DNA from: Flectonema sp. DT1601 | Taxonomy: Eukaryota; Euglenozoa; Diplonemea; Diplonemida; Diplonemidae | NCBI GenBank assembly: GCA_964019425.1 | Contig: OZ025855.1 | Location: forward strand, 496,001 to 560,000 | Direction: 5' to 3' | DNA: 64,000 nt | Part shown: positions 1 through 11,645 of the stretch, in pieces | Layout: the number at the start of each line of letters is the position of its first letter | Numbering within the stretch: position 1 is the first letter of the stretch | Made by a program: the position numbers and the translations under genes | Notes under the pieces: generated by a model | Told to the model about the DNA's origin: nothing | Database searches by the model: none | Seen by the model: the letters and a program-made list of their open reading frames with translations, nothing else

Positions 1-3000
1 GACAATCGCCCCTATACCTATACGATGCCCGAAAGGGTAAATGGTAAACACCTCGAGTCCAGCCTGATTGTTGAAACCTTCTGCTCTGTTTGAACTGCTT
101 CACTTTATGTTCTCAAGGAGTATTGCACGCCGCCTCCGACCTCACCCATTTGGAGTGATAACGGTGACTTGTCCTCTCCAAGACTTCATCTTCTTCAAAT
201 CCTTTTGCTTGTCAATGAAATAGCCAGCATTATAGAACAATCGAATCCTCGGTAGCAATGCGCTGCATTCTCCAAATCTTGTGATGAATAATACTAATTC
301 CGTGTTTCACATGAATACCTTGTGAGTTAGAAAATTGTATTTCGGGTTCCAAGCTGATTGATACTACTTATTGCCTTCATAACAACACGATCAACAATAT
401 GATGACACAACAAGCTACTACTTGGACAATCGCCCCTATACCTATACGATGCCCGAAAGGGTAAATGGTAAACACCTCGAGTCCAGCCTGATTGTTGAAA
501 CCTTCTGCTCTGTTTGAACTGCTTCACTTTATGTTCTCAAGGAGTATTGCACGCCGCCTCCGACCTCACCCATTTGGAGTGATAACGGTGACTTGTCCTC
601 TCCAAGATATGTTTCTCTTGTTCCAACTCATCATATCCGGAAACAACTCCACGGTTGCTCTCCTTAATTAATGGAGATGGTTATCACCAGACCCCCGGTA
701 GATTCACTTCCCTCTCTTCTCTTTTGTTCTCATCGTTCTCAAGGAGTATTGCACGCCGCCTCCGACCTCACCCATTTGGAGTGATAACGGTGACTTGTCC
801 TCTCCAAGACTTTGATAATTTCAAGAGCCGCAATCTACTTACGAAAATAAGAATACCATTCGGTCGCAATGGTTGGGAGGCACCCTCTTTCAAATGGTGC
901 AAAGCTCCCCGCTGGTCGTACCGTATAGCAAGTTGATAGGGTTCTTCGGGACCTTGTCATGTTACGTATATTCCATATTCCAACTTCTATGCTCAGTTGG
1001 GCTATTATGAAGTTTGGGACAACCATGCGTGATACAGTTTCTTGTTCTTCATCTTTTCTGTTGGAAAGAGGAAGAGTTCTGTCTTTCATTTTCTGTTTGG
1101 TCAGCGAGCTCAGTTCCCCGCCTGTTCTTTGTTACTGAACTGAGTGGGAGTTATGTTACGCGAGATTATATCTTCCTTCTTATGACTTCCCTTCGTGTTC
1201 TCAAGAAGAGTCATCTGTCTATTCCTCACCTCCCTCTCTCACAGTAAGGATGATTTTAACCGACTCCTGAGTAGCTTTTCGCTGCATTGCAGATACTGAT
1301 ACGAGTCAAAAGTGCAGGATCAACCACCTGAACAAATTCTGTTTGTCTTCTCGTTTGAGCTTCTTCATAAGGAGTATTGCACGCCGCCTCCGACCTCACC
1401 CATTTGGAGTGATAACGGTGACTTGTCCTCTCCAAGATTTTCTGGATTCCTGAGAGCTGTTCATTCGTCTTGCTGTCTTAACTTGAAGGTTGTTCCTCTC
1501 CACTTCTCTTCCTGAATCTTGTGATGAATAATACTAATTCCGTGTTTCACATGAATACCTTGTGAGTTAGAAAATTGTATTTCGGGTTCCAAGCTGATTA
1601 CTACTGCTTCCTGTTGTTGTGTCCGATATTTCCTTCCTGCTTAACTTCTTTGATAAATCGGTCGCAATGGTTGGGAGGCACCCTCTTTCAAATGGTGCAA
1701 AGCTCCCCGCTGGTCGTACCGTATAGCAAGTTGATAGGGTTCTTCGGGACCTTGTCATGTTACGTATATTCCATATTCCAACTTCTATGCTCAGTTGGGC
1801 TATTATGAAGTTTGGGACAACCATGCGTGATACAGTTTCTTGTTCTTCATCTTTTCTGTTGGAAAGAAGAAGAGTTCTGTCTTTCCTTTTCTGTTTGGTC
1901 AGCGAGCTCAGTTCCCCGCCTGTTCTTTGTTACTGAACTGAGTGGGAGTTATGTTACGCGAGATGTATAGAACAATTGAATCCTCGGTAGCAATGCGCTG
2001 CATTCTCCAAATCTTGTTATGAATAATACTAATTCCGTGTTTCACATGAATACCTTGTGAGTTAGAAAATTGTATTTCGGGTTCCAAGCTGATTGATATT
2101 ACTTATTGCCTTCATAACAACACGATCAACAATATGATGACACAACAAGCTACTACTTGGACAATCGCCCCTATACCTATACGATGCCCGAAAGGGTAAA
2201 TGGTAAACACCTCGAGTCCAGCCTGATTGTTGAAACCTTCTGCTCTGTTTGAACTGCTTCACTTTATGTTCTCAAGGAGTATTGCACGCCGCCTCCGACC
2301 TCACCTATTTGGAGTGATAACGGTGACTTGTCCTCTCCAAGATATGTTTCTCTTGTTCCAACTCATCATATCCGGAAACAACTCCACGGTTGCTCTCCTT
2401 AATTAATGGAGATGGTTATCACCAGACCCCCGGTAGATTCACTTCCCTCTCTTCTCTTTTGTTCTCATCGTTCTCAAGGAGTATTGCACGCCGCCTCCGA
2501 CCTCACCCATTTGGAGTGATAACGGTGACTTGTCCTCTCCAAGACTTCATCTTCTTCAAATCCTTTTGCTTGCCAATGAAATAGCCAGCATTATAGAACA
2601 ATCGAATCCTCGGTAGCAATACGCTGCATTCTCCAAATCTTGTGATGAATAATACTAATTCCGTGTTTCACATGAATACCTTGTGAGTTAGAAAATTGTA
2701 TTTCGGGTTCCAAGCTGATTACTACTGCTTCCTGTTGTTGTGTCTGATATTTCCTTCCTGCTTAACTTCTTTGATAAATCTGTCGCAATGGTTGGGAGGC
2801 ACCCTCTTTCAAATGGTGCAAAGCTCCCCGCTGGTCGTACCGTATAGCAAGTTGATAGGGTTCTTCGGGACCTTGTCATGTTACGTATATTCCATATTCC
2901 AACTTCTATGCTCAGTTGGGCTATTATGAAGTTTGGGACAACCATGCGTGATACACTTTCTTGTTCTTCATCTTCCTGGAAGGAAGACTTGTCTGTCTAT

Positions 3001-3691
3001 TCCTCACCTCCCTCTCTCACAGTAAGGATGATTTTAACCGACTCCTGAGTAGCTTTTCGCTGCATTGCAGATACTGATACGAGTCAAAAGTGCAGGATCA
3101 ACCACCTGAACAAATTCTGTGTCTTCTGTTTGCCTTCTCGTTTGAACTGTCTTCTGCCTTGAGCTTCTTCGTAAGGAGTATTGCACGCCGCCTCCGACCT
3201 CACCCATTTGGAGTGATAACGGTGACTTGTCCTCTCCAAGACTTCGATAATTTATTGTTCAGATTTCCAACTCGGTCGCAATGGTTGGGAGGCACCCTCT
3301 TTCAAATGGTGCAAAGCTCCCCGCTGGTCGTACCGTATAGCAAGTTGATAGGGTTCTTCGGGACCTTGTCATGTTACGTATATTCCATATTCCAACTTCT
3401 ATGCTCAGTTGGGTTATTATGAAGTTTGGGACAACCATGCGTGATACAGTTTCTTGTTCTGCATCTTTTCTGTTGGAAAGAAGAAGAGTTCTGTCTTTCC
3501 TTTTCTGTTTGGTCAGCGAGCTCAGTTCCCCGCCAGTTCTTTGTTACTGAACTGAGTGGGAGTTATGTTACGCGAGATTATATCTTCCTTCTTATGACTT
3601 CCCTTCCTGCCTTGTTGTTCTCAAGGAGTATTGCACGCCGCCTCCGACCTCACCCATTTGGAGTGATAACGGTGACTTGTCCTCTCCAAGA
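1..3691 (+). repeat. Mosaic repeat array 1 (cut by window start)
   Basis: The array is a chain of shared modules, all in the same orientation. Module names used here: K, 69-bp hub starting AAGGAGTATTGCACG and ending CTCTCCAAGA; A, starting near GACAATCGCCCCTATACC; B, CTTCATCTTC to CCAAGCTGATT; C, 133 bp starting TATGTTTCTC; D, starting CTTTGATAATTTC; E, starting CGGTCGCAATGG; F, starting CTGTTGGAAAG; G, containing CTCACAGTAAGGATG; H, starting TTTTCTGGATTCC; I, starting ACTACTGCTTCC. The order here is A-K-B-A-K-C-K-D-E-F-G-K-H-B'-I-E-F-B-A-K-C-K-B-I-E-G-K-D'-E-F-K. K copies start at 115, 539, 741, 1369, 2274, 2476, 3173 and 3623. The right end falls exactly at the end of a K copy, followed by unique DNA at 3692. 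No gene is credible inside; the short open frames repeat in every array and conflict across frames and strands. Confidence 0.93.
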
Positions 3692-3820
3692 AATGTTGTA
3701 AATTAATAACAAGATGTTAATACGCACGTTTTATAACCATCTAGACTATACTGAAGTAGAAATAGTTTTTATTTTAATGTCCTTGACGTGACTTATATTT
3801 ATTCTTACTAACCCCCACTA

Positions 3821-3822
3821 AG
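3821..3822 (+). promoter_or_regulatory. Possible trans-splice acceptor AG before the MYCBP gene
   Basis: A pyrimidine-rich stretch (TTATTCTTACTAACCCCC) ends in ACTAAG nine bases before the start codon. It fits the acceptor pattern of the other genes but the spacing is short, so it is one of the weaker cases. Confidence 0.4.
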
Positions 3823-3831
3823 TAGTTGAAA

Positions 3832-4257
3832 ATGGCATACCAATCGAGTGAGTCGAAAAAGGATGAATTTCGTAGATACCTGGAAAAGTGTAACGTGATT
3901 GATGCTTTAACAAAAGTGTTAGTTACCTTATATGAGGAACCAGAGAGACCTGATAAACCAGTAGAGTTCATAAGAAAGGCACTTGGTGGTCCATCCCAAG
4001 TATGTCATTTAAGAAAAAAAAAAATATAAACACAATAAATTAATAAAAAAAACAACAAACAACAACAGTCTGAGTTTGATACGCTAAAAGCAGAGAGAGA
4101 TGAACACCTTGAACGTATTAGAAAACTTGAAGCGGAACTGAAGGAAAAGGTTTGTGTTTTTTTTTTCTTCCCCCTTTTCTTTAAACTATTCAACACACCA
4201 ATTAAATAAAATAAAACACAAAACCAGAATAATGTGGAAGGAGCACAAGAGTCCTAG
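3832..4257 (+). CDS. MYCBP: c-Myc-binding protein (AMY-1) homologue, three exons
   Basis: Exons 3832-3999, 4069-4149 and 4228-4257 join in phase 0 to give 92 aa ending at TAG. The N-terminus (MAYQSSESKKDEFRRYLEK, then LTKVL and LYEEPERP) closely follows human MYCBP, which has 103 aa; the second half is a charged heptad-like coiled coil (LKAERDEHLERIRKLEAEL), as in the family. Introns are 69 and 78 nt with GTATGT and GTTTGT donors and CAG acceptors. In animals the family binds Myc and AKAPs and is found with ciliary and centrosomal proteins; in protists a ciliary adaptor role is more likely than a Myc one (inference). An in-frame TTG lies two codons upstream, but ATG at 3832 matches the family start. 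Array 1 ends 140 bp upstream. Confidence 0.93.
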
Positions 4258-4878
4258 TTGTAGTTTATACCTGAATGAGAAAATAATTTGTTAGAAATGA
4301 TAGTTAGGTTAATATTACTCAACCAAGCAGTCAATAGCCTTATTCAGGAAGCGGAACAGTTTTTTTTTCTTTTCGCGTAATAAACTGTAAGGGGGCACTA
4401 GTACTTGTAAGCTTTTTCCAAATCTAAAGAAATTAAATAAAACTTAAGTGGGAATACAACCTCTCCTGTCCTTCCCAAGGGAAAGAAAAAAAACAAAAAC
4501 AAAAACGGGAATAATCCCCACGAATTAGAGTGTGAAGGCCATGCGTGGAGGTAGCCCGCTGGTGTACTATTATTGTTAAGAAGGAGGTGTGTCAAGCTCG
4601 TTACGGGATTCGTGTTCTTTAAGTCCTTTCATATTGTCATAAGTTCAGACTTCTTGACTCGGCAAGCCAATATTGGCCAATCTAATCTCTGTAAACCTGT
4701 TTGGTCATTCCTTTTTAAAAATAGAGAAATAACATAATCTTGAATATTGAAGAGAAAGAAAAAAAAAAAAAAAAAAAAAAAAAAACCAAAAACTTTTTTT
4801 TTACTGGGTTTCGGCACTTCCCCATGAGCAATGTGGGTGGTGATTGAACAAGACCCCCACCCCCCTTGAGGGGAAAGG

Positions 4879-4910
<32 letters not shown>

Positions 4911-5037
4911 ACACCAACCCCCTGAAGAAAGAATATTGCTGATGTAAAAAATAACATTTTTTCTATCCCAAAAACTACTTTATCATTTTATTGAATTTAT
5001 TTTTCCTCCAAAAGGTACTGTCACAAAGACATGAACC
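4258..5037. other. Intergenic spacer with long A runs
   Basis: No gene seen. It contains two A-rich tracts (about 4750-4785 and 4880-4909) and an A/T-rich 3' half. The last 25 bases hold a pyrimidine run (TTTTTCCTCC) and an AG at 5013-5014, a likely processing site for the next gene. Confidence 0.7.
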
Positions 5038-7662
5038 ATGATTCGTCCATTATTATTATTATTAATAATATGCATCACAATGGTGACAGGAGTAGCTGAC
5101 GATGGAAGGGTTCTATTTTTCGGAGAAGACGGTTTGTATGAAGTTTCAATGGATGGTTCTGGTCTTCGACACATATCTAATTTTAATCGAGGGACTGTTG
5201 GAATGTCTACAAGGTACCCTCCTGCTATTGGTGGTGTTTGTGTTGATCCAACCAATCAATATGCAGTATGGACTGAAAACACAGATATCAATTATAACTT
5301 AGTCCATCAGGTTAATATTGTTGACATTACCAAATCAGCACCAAATCCACCTACACAATTATACACGAAGTTAAGAGGTGAAGTCTTAGATTGCGCAATT
5401 GATGTCGCAACACAAACTCTGTACTTTGCGGAGTATAACTACGGAGGATCTGTTAGTGGTATTCGTGTGTACAGCGGAGTTATTTCTATCAATCCATTCT
5501 CAGCAACTCCATTGCAGAAGAGTTCCGCACCTGCAGCTGCTGTCTTGGAGGCTATTGGAGGTGGAATAGTTTTTTCAGCAGGAAAGATATACTTATCAGC
5601 TGTCGATGCAGTCGGTGCCCCAGCAGTAACCACCCCAACAGGAGTTACATTTTTTGACTTAGCAACTGCCAAGTCATATGCCTCATGGCAACCAATAATA
5701 GGATACATGGTACTACAATCTGACGGTACAGCTATTGTCTGTGATGACACCGACCCAACGTCAAATGTCAATCTCGTTAAGGTTGACCTCTCTGACGCAA
5801 CTGGAGCTACATCACTCTGGAAAGGCAGTCCTGTCTCTGGTCATATCGCCTACGGTTTTTATGAGGGTTCGTTGTCTCCTACCATTTCAGCTACTGACAC
5901 ACTAGATTATATCGTATACCTGTCAGGACTTCCGAGTAATAAAATATCAAAAGTAGATCTTGCTGGGAGTAAAACACCAGAAGTGATATACACAGCTTCT
6001 ATGAATCAAATGGGGGACACCGGTCTCGGTCCGATTATTTGGATGACGAAGGATGCGGTTACAGATGCTCCAACGATGGTACCAACCCCAGGACCCAATA
6101 CAAGTGCTCCTACGTTTGTGCCGACTGATATGCCAACTTCATTGCCTGCGGGACAGACAGCAGTTCCGACGTCAGTTCCGACGTCAGTTCCCGCGACGGT
6201 TTCACCCGGAGCGACAGCTGCTCCTGTTGTTAACACATCTGCACCTCCAACTGTTGATTGTAATAAGACTGTTGATTCATCTATATGCTACAGTATGGCA
6301 CCTGACTGTGAATGGTCTGGTAAGGATTCTCTCTGTATTGCATTCGGTTCATCATGCGCAACCCAAACTGATAAAGACTCATGTTTTCAGTACAGCGCTT
6401 GTGTATGGGCTAGTTCATTAGGACAATGTTTAATAACAATAATATGTGATAATATTAGATACCCTGATGAATGCAATGATAATCCTGAATGTACTTGGTC
6501 TCGTGATATTGCTTCTTGTATTTTCCAAAAGCAGGCTGAGGAAAGCAACCGCGACGCACGTGACAATCTCGCAATCTTCGTTCTGATTGGCGCGGGTGCC
6601 CTCTGCTTGTTGATTCTTTTTGTTGGACTTTGCGTGTATCTCGTCAAGAGACGAGAGAAAAAAGAAGAAGAAAGGAAGAAAAAGGAAGAAGAAGACTATC
6701 TCCTTAAAATCCATGAGGAAGAGGAAGCTCTTAGAAATCCTGAAGTAGACGAGAATGGGAAGAGAGTAAGTAGACAACCGCCAACAGCTAATCCTGGAAA
6801 AATGTCTCAGCTTGCCTTGTTACAGGCTGCGATTCAAAGGGGGAATAAGGCTGCAGGAAATGGTCAAACTACTATCACAAAGAAAGAACTATACGGAGAA
6901 TCTCCATCAATAAGTGGAGATGAGGAGGAAAATGTAGTTCAGTTTCACGTACCTCTTCAAATGAAAGGACATCCGTCACTAACATCATCCAACACAGGAG
7001 TCACATCCTCATTCTCTTTGGGAGAACTAAAGTCAAATGACGATGAAGAAGAAGGAGGAGCTAACTTAGTATTACCAGACACTAAACCAACAGCCAGAAT
7101 GGAAGAACTTCGGGAACAGATTGCTGCAATGAGGAATGCGTCTGAAGCTCAAAATGCAGATATTGAAAAAACTCGCCAAGAAGTGTTAATTACGAAGAAT
7201 CGAAAACGAGTATCTTTACCTCGGGGAGATACCTTCTCACCAATCTCTCCAACAGCAGCTGGAACATCAGTCGGTAGTAAAAGGGAATCAACTACTTCAA
7301 GTGGTTTAGATGAAGGAGGAATGATATCGTTAGTTCCAGCCTCTCCAATGTCATCAAAAAGACAGTCTGCTTCAGAACTCGCCTCAGTAAAGAAATCAAC
7401 TGCTATTGTATCTGATTGGCAAGACACTGTAGAAGGAGATATCATTGACGTGGATGATAGTTCTAAAGATACCATCACATCATCATTCCCAACCCATCGT
7501 TCTACGGCTTATTTAAAATCAATTGACGAGGCTCGTCTTGGTGAAGGCGATGTCGATGAACGACAAAGACGGTTAGAAGCTATTGTCCAACGAGCACCCG
7601 AGCCGCCGCAACGTTCTGCTCCAAGAACGTCAAAAAAGGCAGCTGCTGTCAAAAAAATGTAG
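5038..7662 (+). CDS. Single-pass type I membrane protein with propeller-like ectodomain, Cys-rich repeats and long cytoplasmic tail
   Basis: One 874-aa exon. Residues 1-19 form a hydrophobic signal peptide (MIRPLLLLLIICITMV). Residues 20-340 contain weak propeller-like repeats of the YWTD/NHL style (for example FFGEDGLYEVSMDGSGLRHI). Residues about 342-400 are a Pro/Thr/Ser-rich, mucin-like stalk with repeated PTSVPTSVP units. Residues about 402-500 hold three short Cys-rich units of the form C..D...C......C.W.....C. A membrane helix covers about 508-536 and is followed by basic KRREKKEEE. The remaining ~335 residues are low-complexity Ser/Glu-rich with short coiled coils. A surface receptor or adhesion role is inference; I do not recognise an orthologue. 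An out-of-frame ATG lies 7 nt upstream of the chosen start, which alone gives the signal peptide. Confidence 0.85.
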   Translation: MIRPLLLLLIICITMVTGVADDGRVLFFGEDGLYEVSMDGSGLRHISNFNRGTVGMSTRYPPAIGGVCVDPTNQYAVWTENTDINYNLVHQVNIVDITKSAPNPPTQLYTKLRGEVLDCAIDVATQTLYFAEYNYGGSVSGIRVYSGVISINPFSATPLQKSSAPAAAVLEAIGGGIVFSAGKIYLSAVDAVGAPAVTTPTGVTFFDLATAKSYASWQPIIGYMVLQSDGTAIVCDDTDPTSNVNLVKVDLSDATGATSLWKGSPVSGHIAYGFYEGSLSPTISATDTLDYIVYLSGLPSNKISKVDLAGSKTPEVIYTASMNQMGDTGLGPIIWMTKDAVTDAPTMVPTPGPNTSAPTFVPTDMPTSLPAGQTAVPTSVPTSVPATVSPGATAAPVVNTSAPPTVDCNKTVDSSICYSMAPDCEWSGKDSLCIAFGSSCATQTDKDSCFQYSACVWASSLGQCLITIICDNIRYPDECNDNPECTWSRDIASCIFQKQAEESNRDARDNLAIFVLIGAGALCLLILFVGLCVYLVKRREKKEEERKKKEEEDYLLKIHEEEEALRNPEVDENGKRVSRQPPTANPGKMSQLALLQAAIQRGNKAAGNGQTTITKKELYGESPSISGDEEENVVQFHVPLQMKGHPSLTSSNTGVTSSFSLGELKSNDDEEEGGANLVLPDTKPTARMEELREQIAAMRNASEAQNADIEKTRQEVLITKNRKRVSLPRGDTFSPISPTAAGTSVGSKRESTTSSGLDEGGMISLVPASPMSSKRQSASELASVKKSTAIVSDWQDTVEGDIIDVDDSSKDTITSSFPTHRSTAYLKSIDEARLGEGDVDERQRRLEAIVQRAPEPPQRSAPRTSKKAAAVKKM

Positions 7663-7792
7663 TAATGTTAAAAAAAAAAGAAAATAATAATAATAATAAT
7701 ATTTCCATCTTTACCTGATGTGTTGCTTAGCGATCGTTGAGAATTCACAGAGATATAACCTATGTACTTAGGAGTGTGAAATCGAAATATCG

Positions 7793-7835
<43 letters not shown>

Positions 7836-8599
7836 GTTTTAAAAGAATCCCTTCAAATATAGGCAAGAGTAATTGCACGTATAAAAAAAAAAAAAAAAAA
7901 AAGAAAGTCAACCAACTCTGCCTATGTTCATCTCCGAACATTCTTATCCATCAAAATCATTTGCATTGTGATGGCACATCCTTCGCTCATGTGAATTGAT
8001 TGAGCAATATTACGTTCTACGTTTTCTTCGAACCTTTCTTTCAAAACACGTCGTGCGTGTCTCTTTTATTAGTCTTTTTTGATCTGCAACCTGAGCATTT
8101 CTGAAATTATTATTTCTAGAGTTTGCAGGAGCGCTGTTAACTCTTCTTATAATCAATAGATGCCAGTTGCTGTATAGGTTACTGAAAGAAATCGAAAAAA
8201 AAAAGAAAAGAAAAAAAAAAAAAAAAAGGAAGAAAAAAAAAAAAAAACGTCAAGTCTTGCTGGTTGTGGTTAATTAATTTTCATCTTCATCAGTAGAGCA
8301 ATACTCAGATTTATTCAAGGGTGCATAAATGAAAAAAAAAAAAATATATAAAAAAAAATTTGTTTTGTCTCTTTTTTTTTGAAAAAAAATATGTTTCTGA
8401 TTTATTTATTTTTTTTTTAATAATTTTTAAAAAAAAAAAACTTTTTTTTTTTTTAAATTCACTTCTATATAACTATGTTTTCTTACAGTGATTGACACAC
8501 ATCATAACAGCGGGTAGTCATTATTAAGTTTAAAGCTATCTTTCAATTTTCGTAAAATACATATTTTTCTTCAGGTAATTTCTTAAGTTGAATGTTGCA
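7663..8599. other. Homopolymer-rich intergenic spacer
   Basis: No gene seen. It contains a T run at about 7795-7829, A runs at about 7883-7902 and 8190-8247, and alternating A/T runs at 8330-8455. The right end carries a pyrimidine tract and AG just before the next start codon. Confidence 0.7.
8573..8574 (+). promoter_or_regulatory. Probable trans-splice acceptor AG
   Basis: The tract ATTTTTCTTCAG ends 25 nt before the first in-frame ATG at 8600. It is one of the clearest examples of the pattern shared by genes in this window. Confidence 0.55.
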
Positions 8600-10665
8600 A
8601 TGCAGTCTCTTCATCAAAGACTGTCTGATTTAATGAACTCCCGAAGAGACTCACTTATAACTGAGGATGAGTACACAGAGATGAAGAAAGAAATGCTCAA
8701 AGATACAACTATCGTTCATGGTGTTCAGAAGAGTGAACAAAAGAAAACAAGAGCCATGGACTCAACTGCTTCAGGTGTTACTCACGGAGAGGATGTTGAT
8801 GATGTATTTCCTCTTCCATTTCCATGCAAGACTGGTGCGAGTTCGAGGGAAGATATTGAAGAGCAAGACTACTACAATAGAGAAATGTTAGAAATATATA
8901 AAACTCATCACGGATTATGCCTAACTGAACGAAAGTCTGAAGCAACCAGAAGATACGCTCTCCGCCAACGTATTAGAAGTTTAAAAGAAGAGGTAAAGTC
9001 TGCAGTTAATTGGGCATCAAAGCTTCTTCACACCCGAGAAAAAAGAATCACCGTATCAAACAACAGCATTGTGACCCCGATGGTGATTAGTAGAAGGGGT
9101 GGTAGGCAGTCTAACACTCCGAATACGGCGAGTAATTTTACTGAGGAATCGCTGAGGCATTTACTTTTTTTGTGTGAAGATATCTCTTCCATTATTACAA
9201 AAGAACACGGTAAGATAATCACAACAGTAATACCAGCACTACCTGTTGAACTGATAGACAGGGAATCAAACATCTCTCTGTCATCTCGTGGTCTCTTTGA
9301 GAAGAAACCTCATCTATTTAACATTTTAAAAACTGCTGAGGTTGCGACAGTCGACAGTCATTGGATTGGTCAACTCCACTCAATGATTGCCATCAGCGTT
9401 TATTTGTGTAAGAAGTTAAAATGGTGCATTCGCGTTATATTTTCTGAGGTTGTGCCTCCCACCAGTGGTACGCAAAATCTTCCCATCTCGGGAAGTACCA
9501 AAGTAACTCCAAATCCAGCCATAAACTTGGCATGGAAGAAATTTGTTCGTTCGGCAAAGAATGAATTTTCAGAGTCGGAACTCCGATTAATTTCTGAAGA
9601 GACACTGCACACGTTACTGTCTCATTTTGGGAAACACATGACTGCCACAGAGTGTTATTGGGTTACGTTAAAGTTGAGAAATTTTCAAAACCAAGATCCT
9701 GGCAGCAGTCCTCGACGACACAAATCTATAACAAGTCCTGCGCCACTCATATCTGACACAGCTTACGCTCCCATTGTTTGTTCTGCTGCTGTACAAGAAA
9801 ATATAAGAGCAGTTCAGGAAGAGATATGTGAACGCGCTTCGACATCACAGGCGACTGATAGAGTTCGTTCTGATTATGAATCTGTTTTGGTAGAAATTTT
9901 AAAAGAAAATGCCAAACTGATATTGGAACGTAACACTACAGATAATCAACTCGTTGAGGAATTAGTAAAAAATGTTCAGGAGGAGTGCAATGCTTCTTTC
10001 ACAGAACAGAAGAAAGAACTACAGCAGCAACTAGACAACTGCGCCTCGACCAGTCAAGAACTCAGACGAGGTCTTCAAAAGCGCATTCAAGAAGTTGATC
10101 AGTCGGTGGCAGAACGTGTTACGATTGCTGAACAAGCCGCTAAAAATGAATTAAATAAAAGTTTTCAAAAAGAATTCGCAGAAGTTAGAAGCTTACGCCA
10201 GTACTACGAAGACCAAATCCAAGTGCTCAAAGGACAAGTCACACTTTGCTCAGAGCAAAACGACCGTTTAAAAACAGAACTGAACAGCGGATCTACAACA
10301 AGAATGGTAGAAGACTTAAAGAAGAAGATATCATCAGAACACGAAGTCACTATTTCTGAATTAAAAGCAACGATAGCATCTCAAGAAGCTCAACTAGTCT
10401 CCCAGGAAGTTGCTAATAAAAAAGCAGCTGACTTGCTCTATCAAGAATGCATTGCTGAGGCTCGTCGAACTGCGGAGTTAGCAAATCAACGAGGATCTCT
10501 TGTTACGGAAATTGATGTAGTTCAAAAAAAAGTTTTAGCATCTAGATCTGTTTCAGCTGCCACGTATGTACTTATTTGATTAAAGGAGGGAAGGGGAAAA
10601 AAAAAAAAAATTCCAACAGGCCGAGAGACTCTCCGATTTTATCGCCATCAAGGCCGTCCGGTTGA
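8600..10665 (+). CDS. Coiled-coil protein of unknown function, two exons
   Basis: Exon 1 is 8600-10563 and exon 2 is 10620-10665, giving about 669 aa. The 56-nt intron has a GTATGT donor and a TTCCAACAG acceptor; reading on without splicing adds only a few residues before a TGA. Splicing adds a short Ser/Pro tail (TPRDSPILSPSRPSG). Residues 1-400 are mixed helical with no domain I recognise; residues about 430-650 are a long coiled coil rich in Glu, Gln and Lys. In-frame TTG at 8588 is possible but the ATG at 8600 is preferred. A cytoskeletal or flagellar structural role is plausible from the coiled coil alone and is not established. Confidence 0.75.
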
Positions 10666-11645
10666 GACAGGAAAAAAAACAAAACTGTTGTGTAGATGAA
10701 CATGCTGCCCCTTCCAACAAATATTTTATACACTCATTGGAGTACTGTAAAGAGAATTCTACTTCCCCCATTTTAGTTATTGACTTTTTTTTTTGTTTTT
10801 TTTTAAAACTATGAATCCATATATCGTATTGGTACGCGACTCTTTTTTTTTCCTTTCTTTCCTCATCTCTCCTTTTTTTGTTTGTTTGTTTTACAATATA
10901 ATTATTATTAACCTTTGAATTTTGCTAGCTAAGCGAGTGACAGAATTCGGGGTAAGAAAAAAAAAAAAAAAAAAGGAACGAAAAACGAATAGTAACAACT
11001 TTCCTGCAGAGTAGATAATCAGGAAAGAACAGAATTCGAATTGCGCACCAGCTGCGGCTTTTTCCCGGTCTGAAGGTACTGAGGAACTGAATAAACAGCT
11101 TCAGCACGCATTATGAGAGCTTGCTGTGGCGACGGGCAGATAAAGGTCGCCCCAGTTCAATCCCTGCTCAGCGTGTGAAATATTCCTTCAAAACCCCTAT
11201 TTTATGTGCCGCTTCGACTGCACTTCAGTGAGACATGTCACAGGCAGCTTTATTCATGTGTTTTTATTTGTGTTTGCAGGATATTCGAGCCAAAGTAGTC
11301 TGCTGACCTTTTTTTTACTTCGTGACAGTAATGGTGTTGATTAACCCACGCTGCCCTTTCGAGTGAGAGGTAAGCAGATCACCACAAGAAGGGGTGGTGT
11401 TACCCGCCTTCCCTCTTCCCACCTCATTTGAGTGCAGAAAGAAAGGTATTTCCCAAAGAAACTCCAGCATTGCCCCCTCAGCTGGGGGGTTTTATTGTAT
11501 CTGTCCCTCTTCCCCCCAATTGAACCTGCTTTGTATACTGATTTCTTGTACTGTTATTACTTTAGATAATTATTTTAGTTAGTTAGTTGAGAGTGATGTG
11601 ATGTTTCATTTGTTACTTCAGTCAGGTATCATAATAAGAATTGAT
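10666..11645. other. Intergenic spacer
   Basis: No gene seen. Pyrimidine and T runs lie at 10784-10880 and an A run at 10958-10974. A small open frame at 11394-11582 has no protein-like composition and is not called. Two AG sites follow pyrimidine/T-rich DNA just upstream of the next gene (TACTTTAG at 11565 and TATTTTAG at 11578). Confidence 0.6.

Noticed and set aside
327-527. Repeated 60-110-residue open frames on both strands of the mosaic arrays
   Set aside because: The same frames recur in every array, overlap each other on both strands, stop at module joints and have no known domain, apart from the LINE RNase H piece and module J noted separately.
3090-3701. CRISPR-like array suggested by regularly recurring K units
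   Set aside because: The spacers are themselves repeats drawn from a few modules and range from 133 to more than 800 bp; the genome is eukaryotic with introns.
11105-11180. tRNA-like stretch with AGTTCAATCCC resembling a B box
   Set aside because: The T stem and acceptor stem do not pair and no anticodon arm can be folded.
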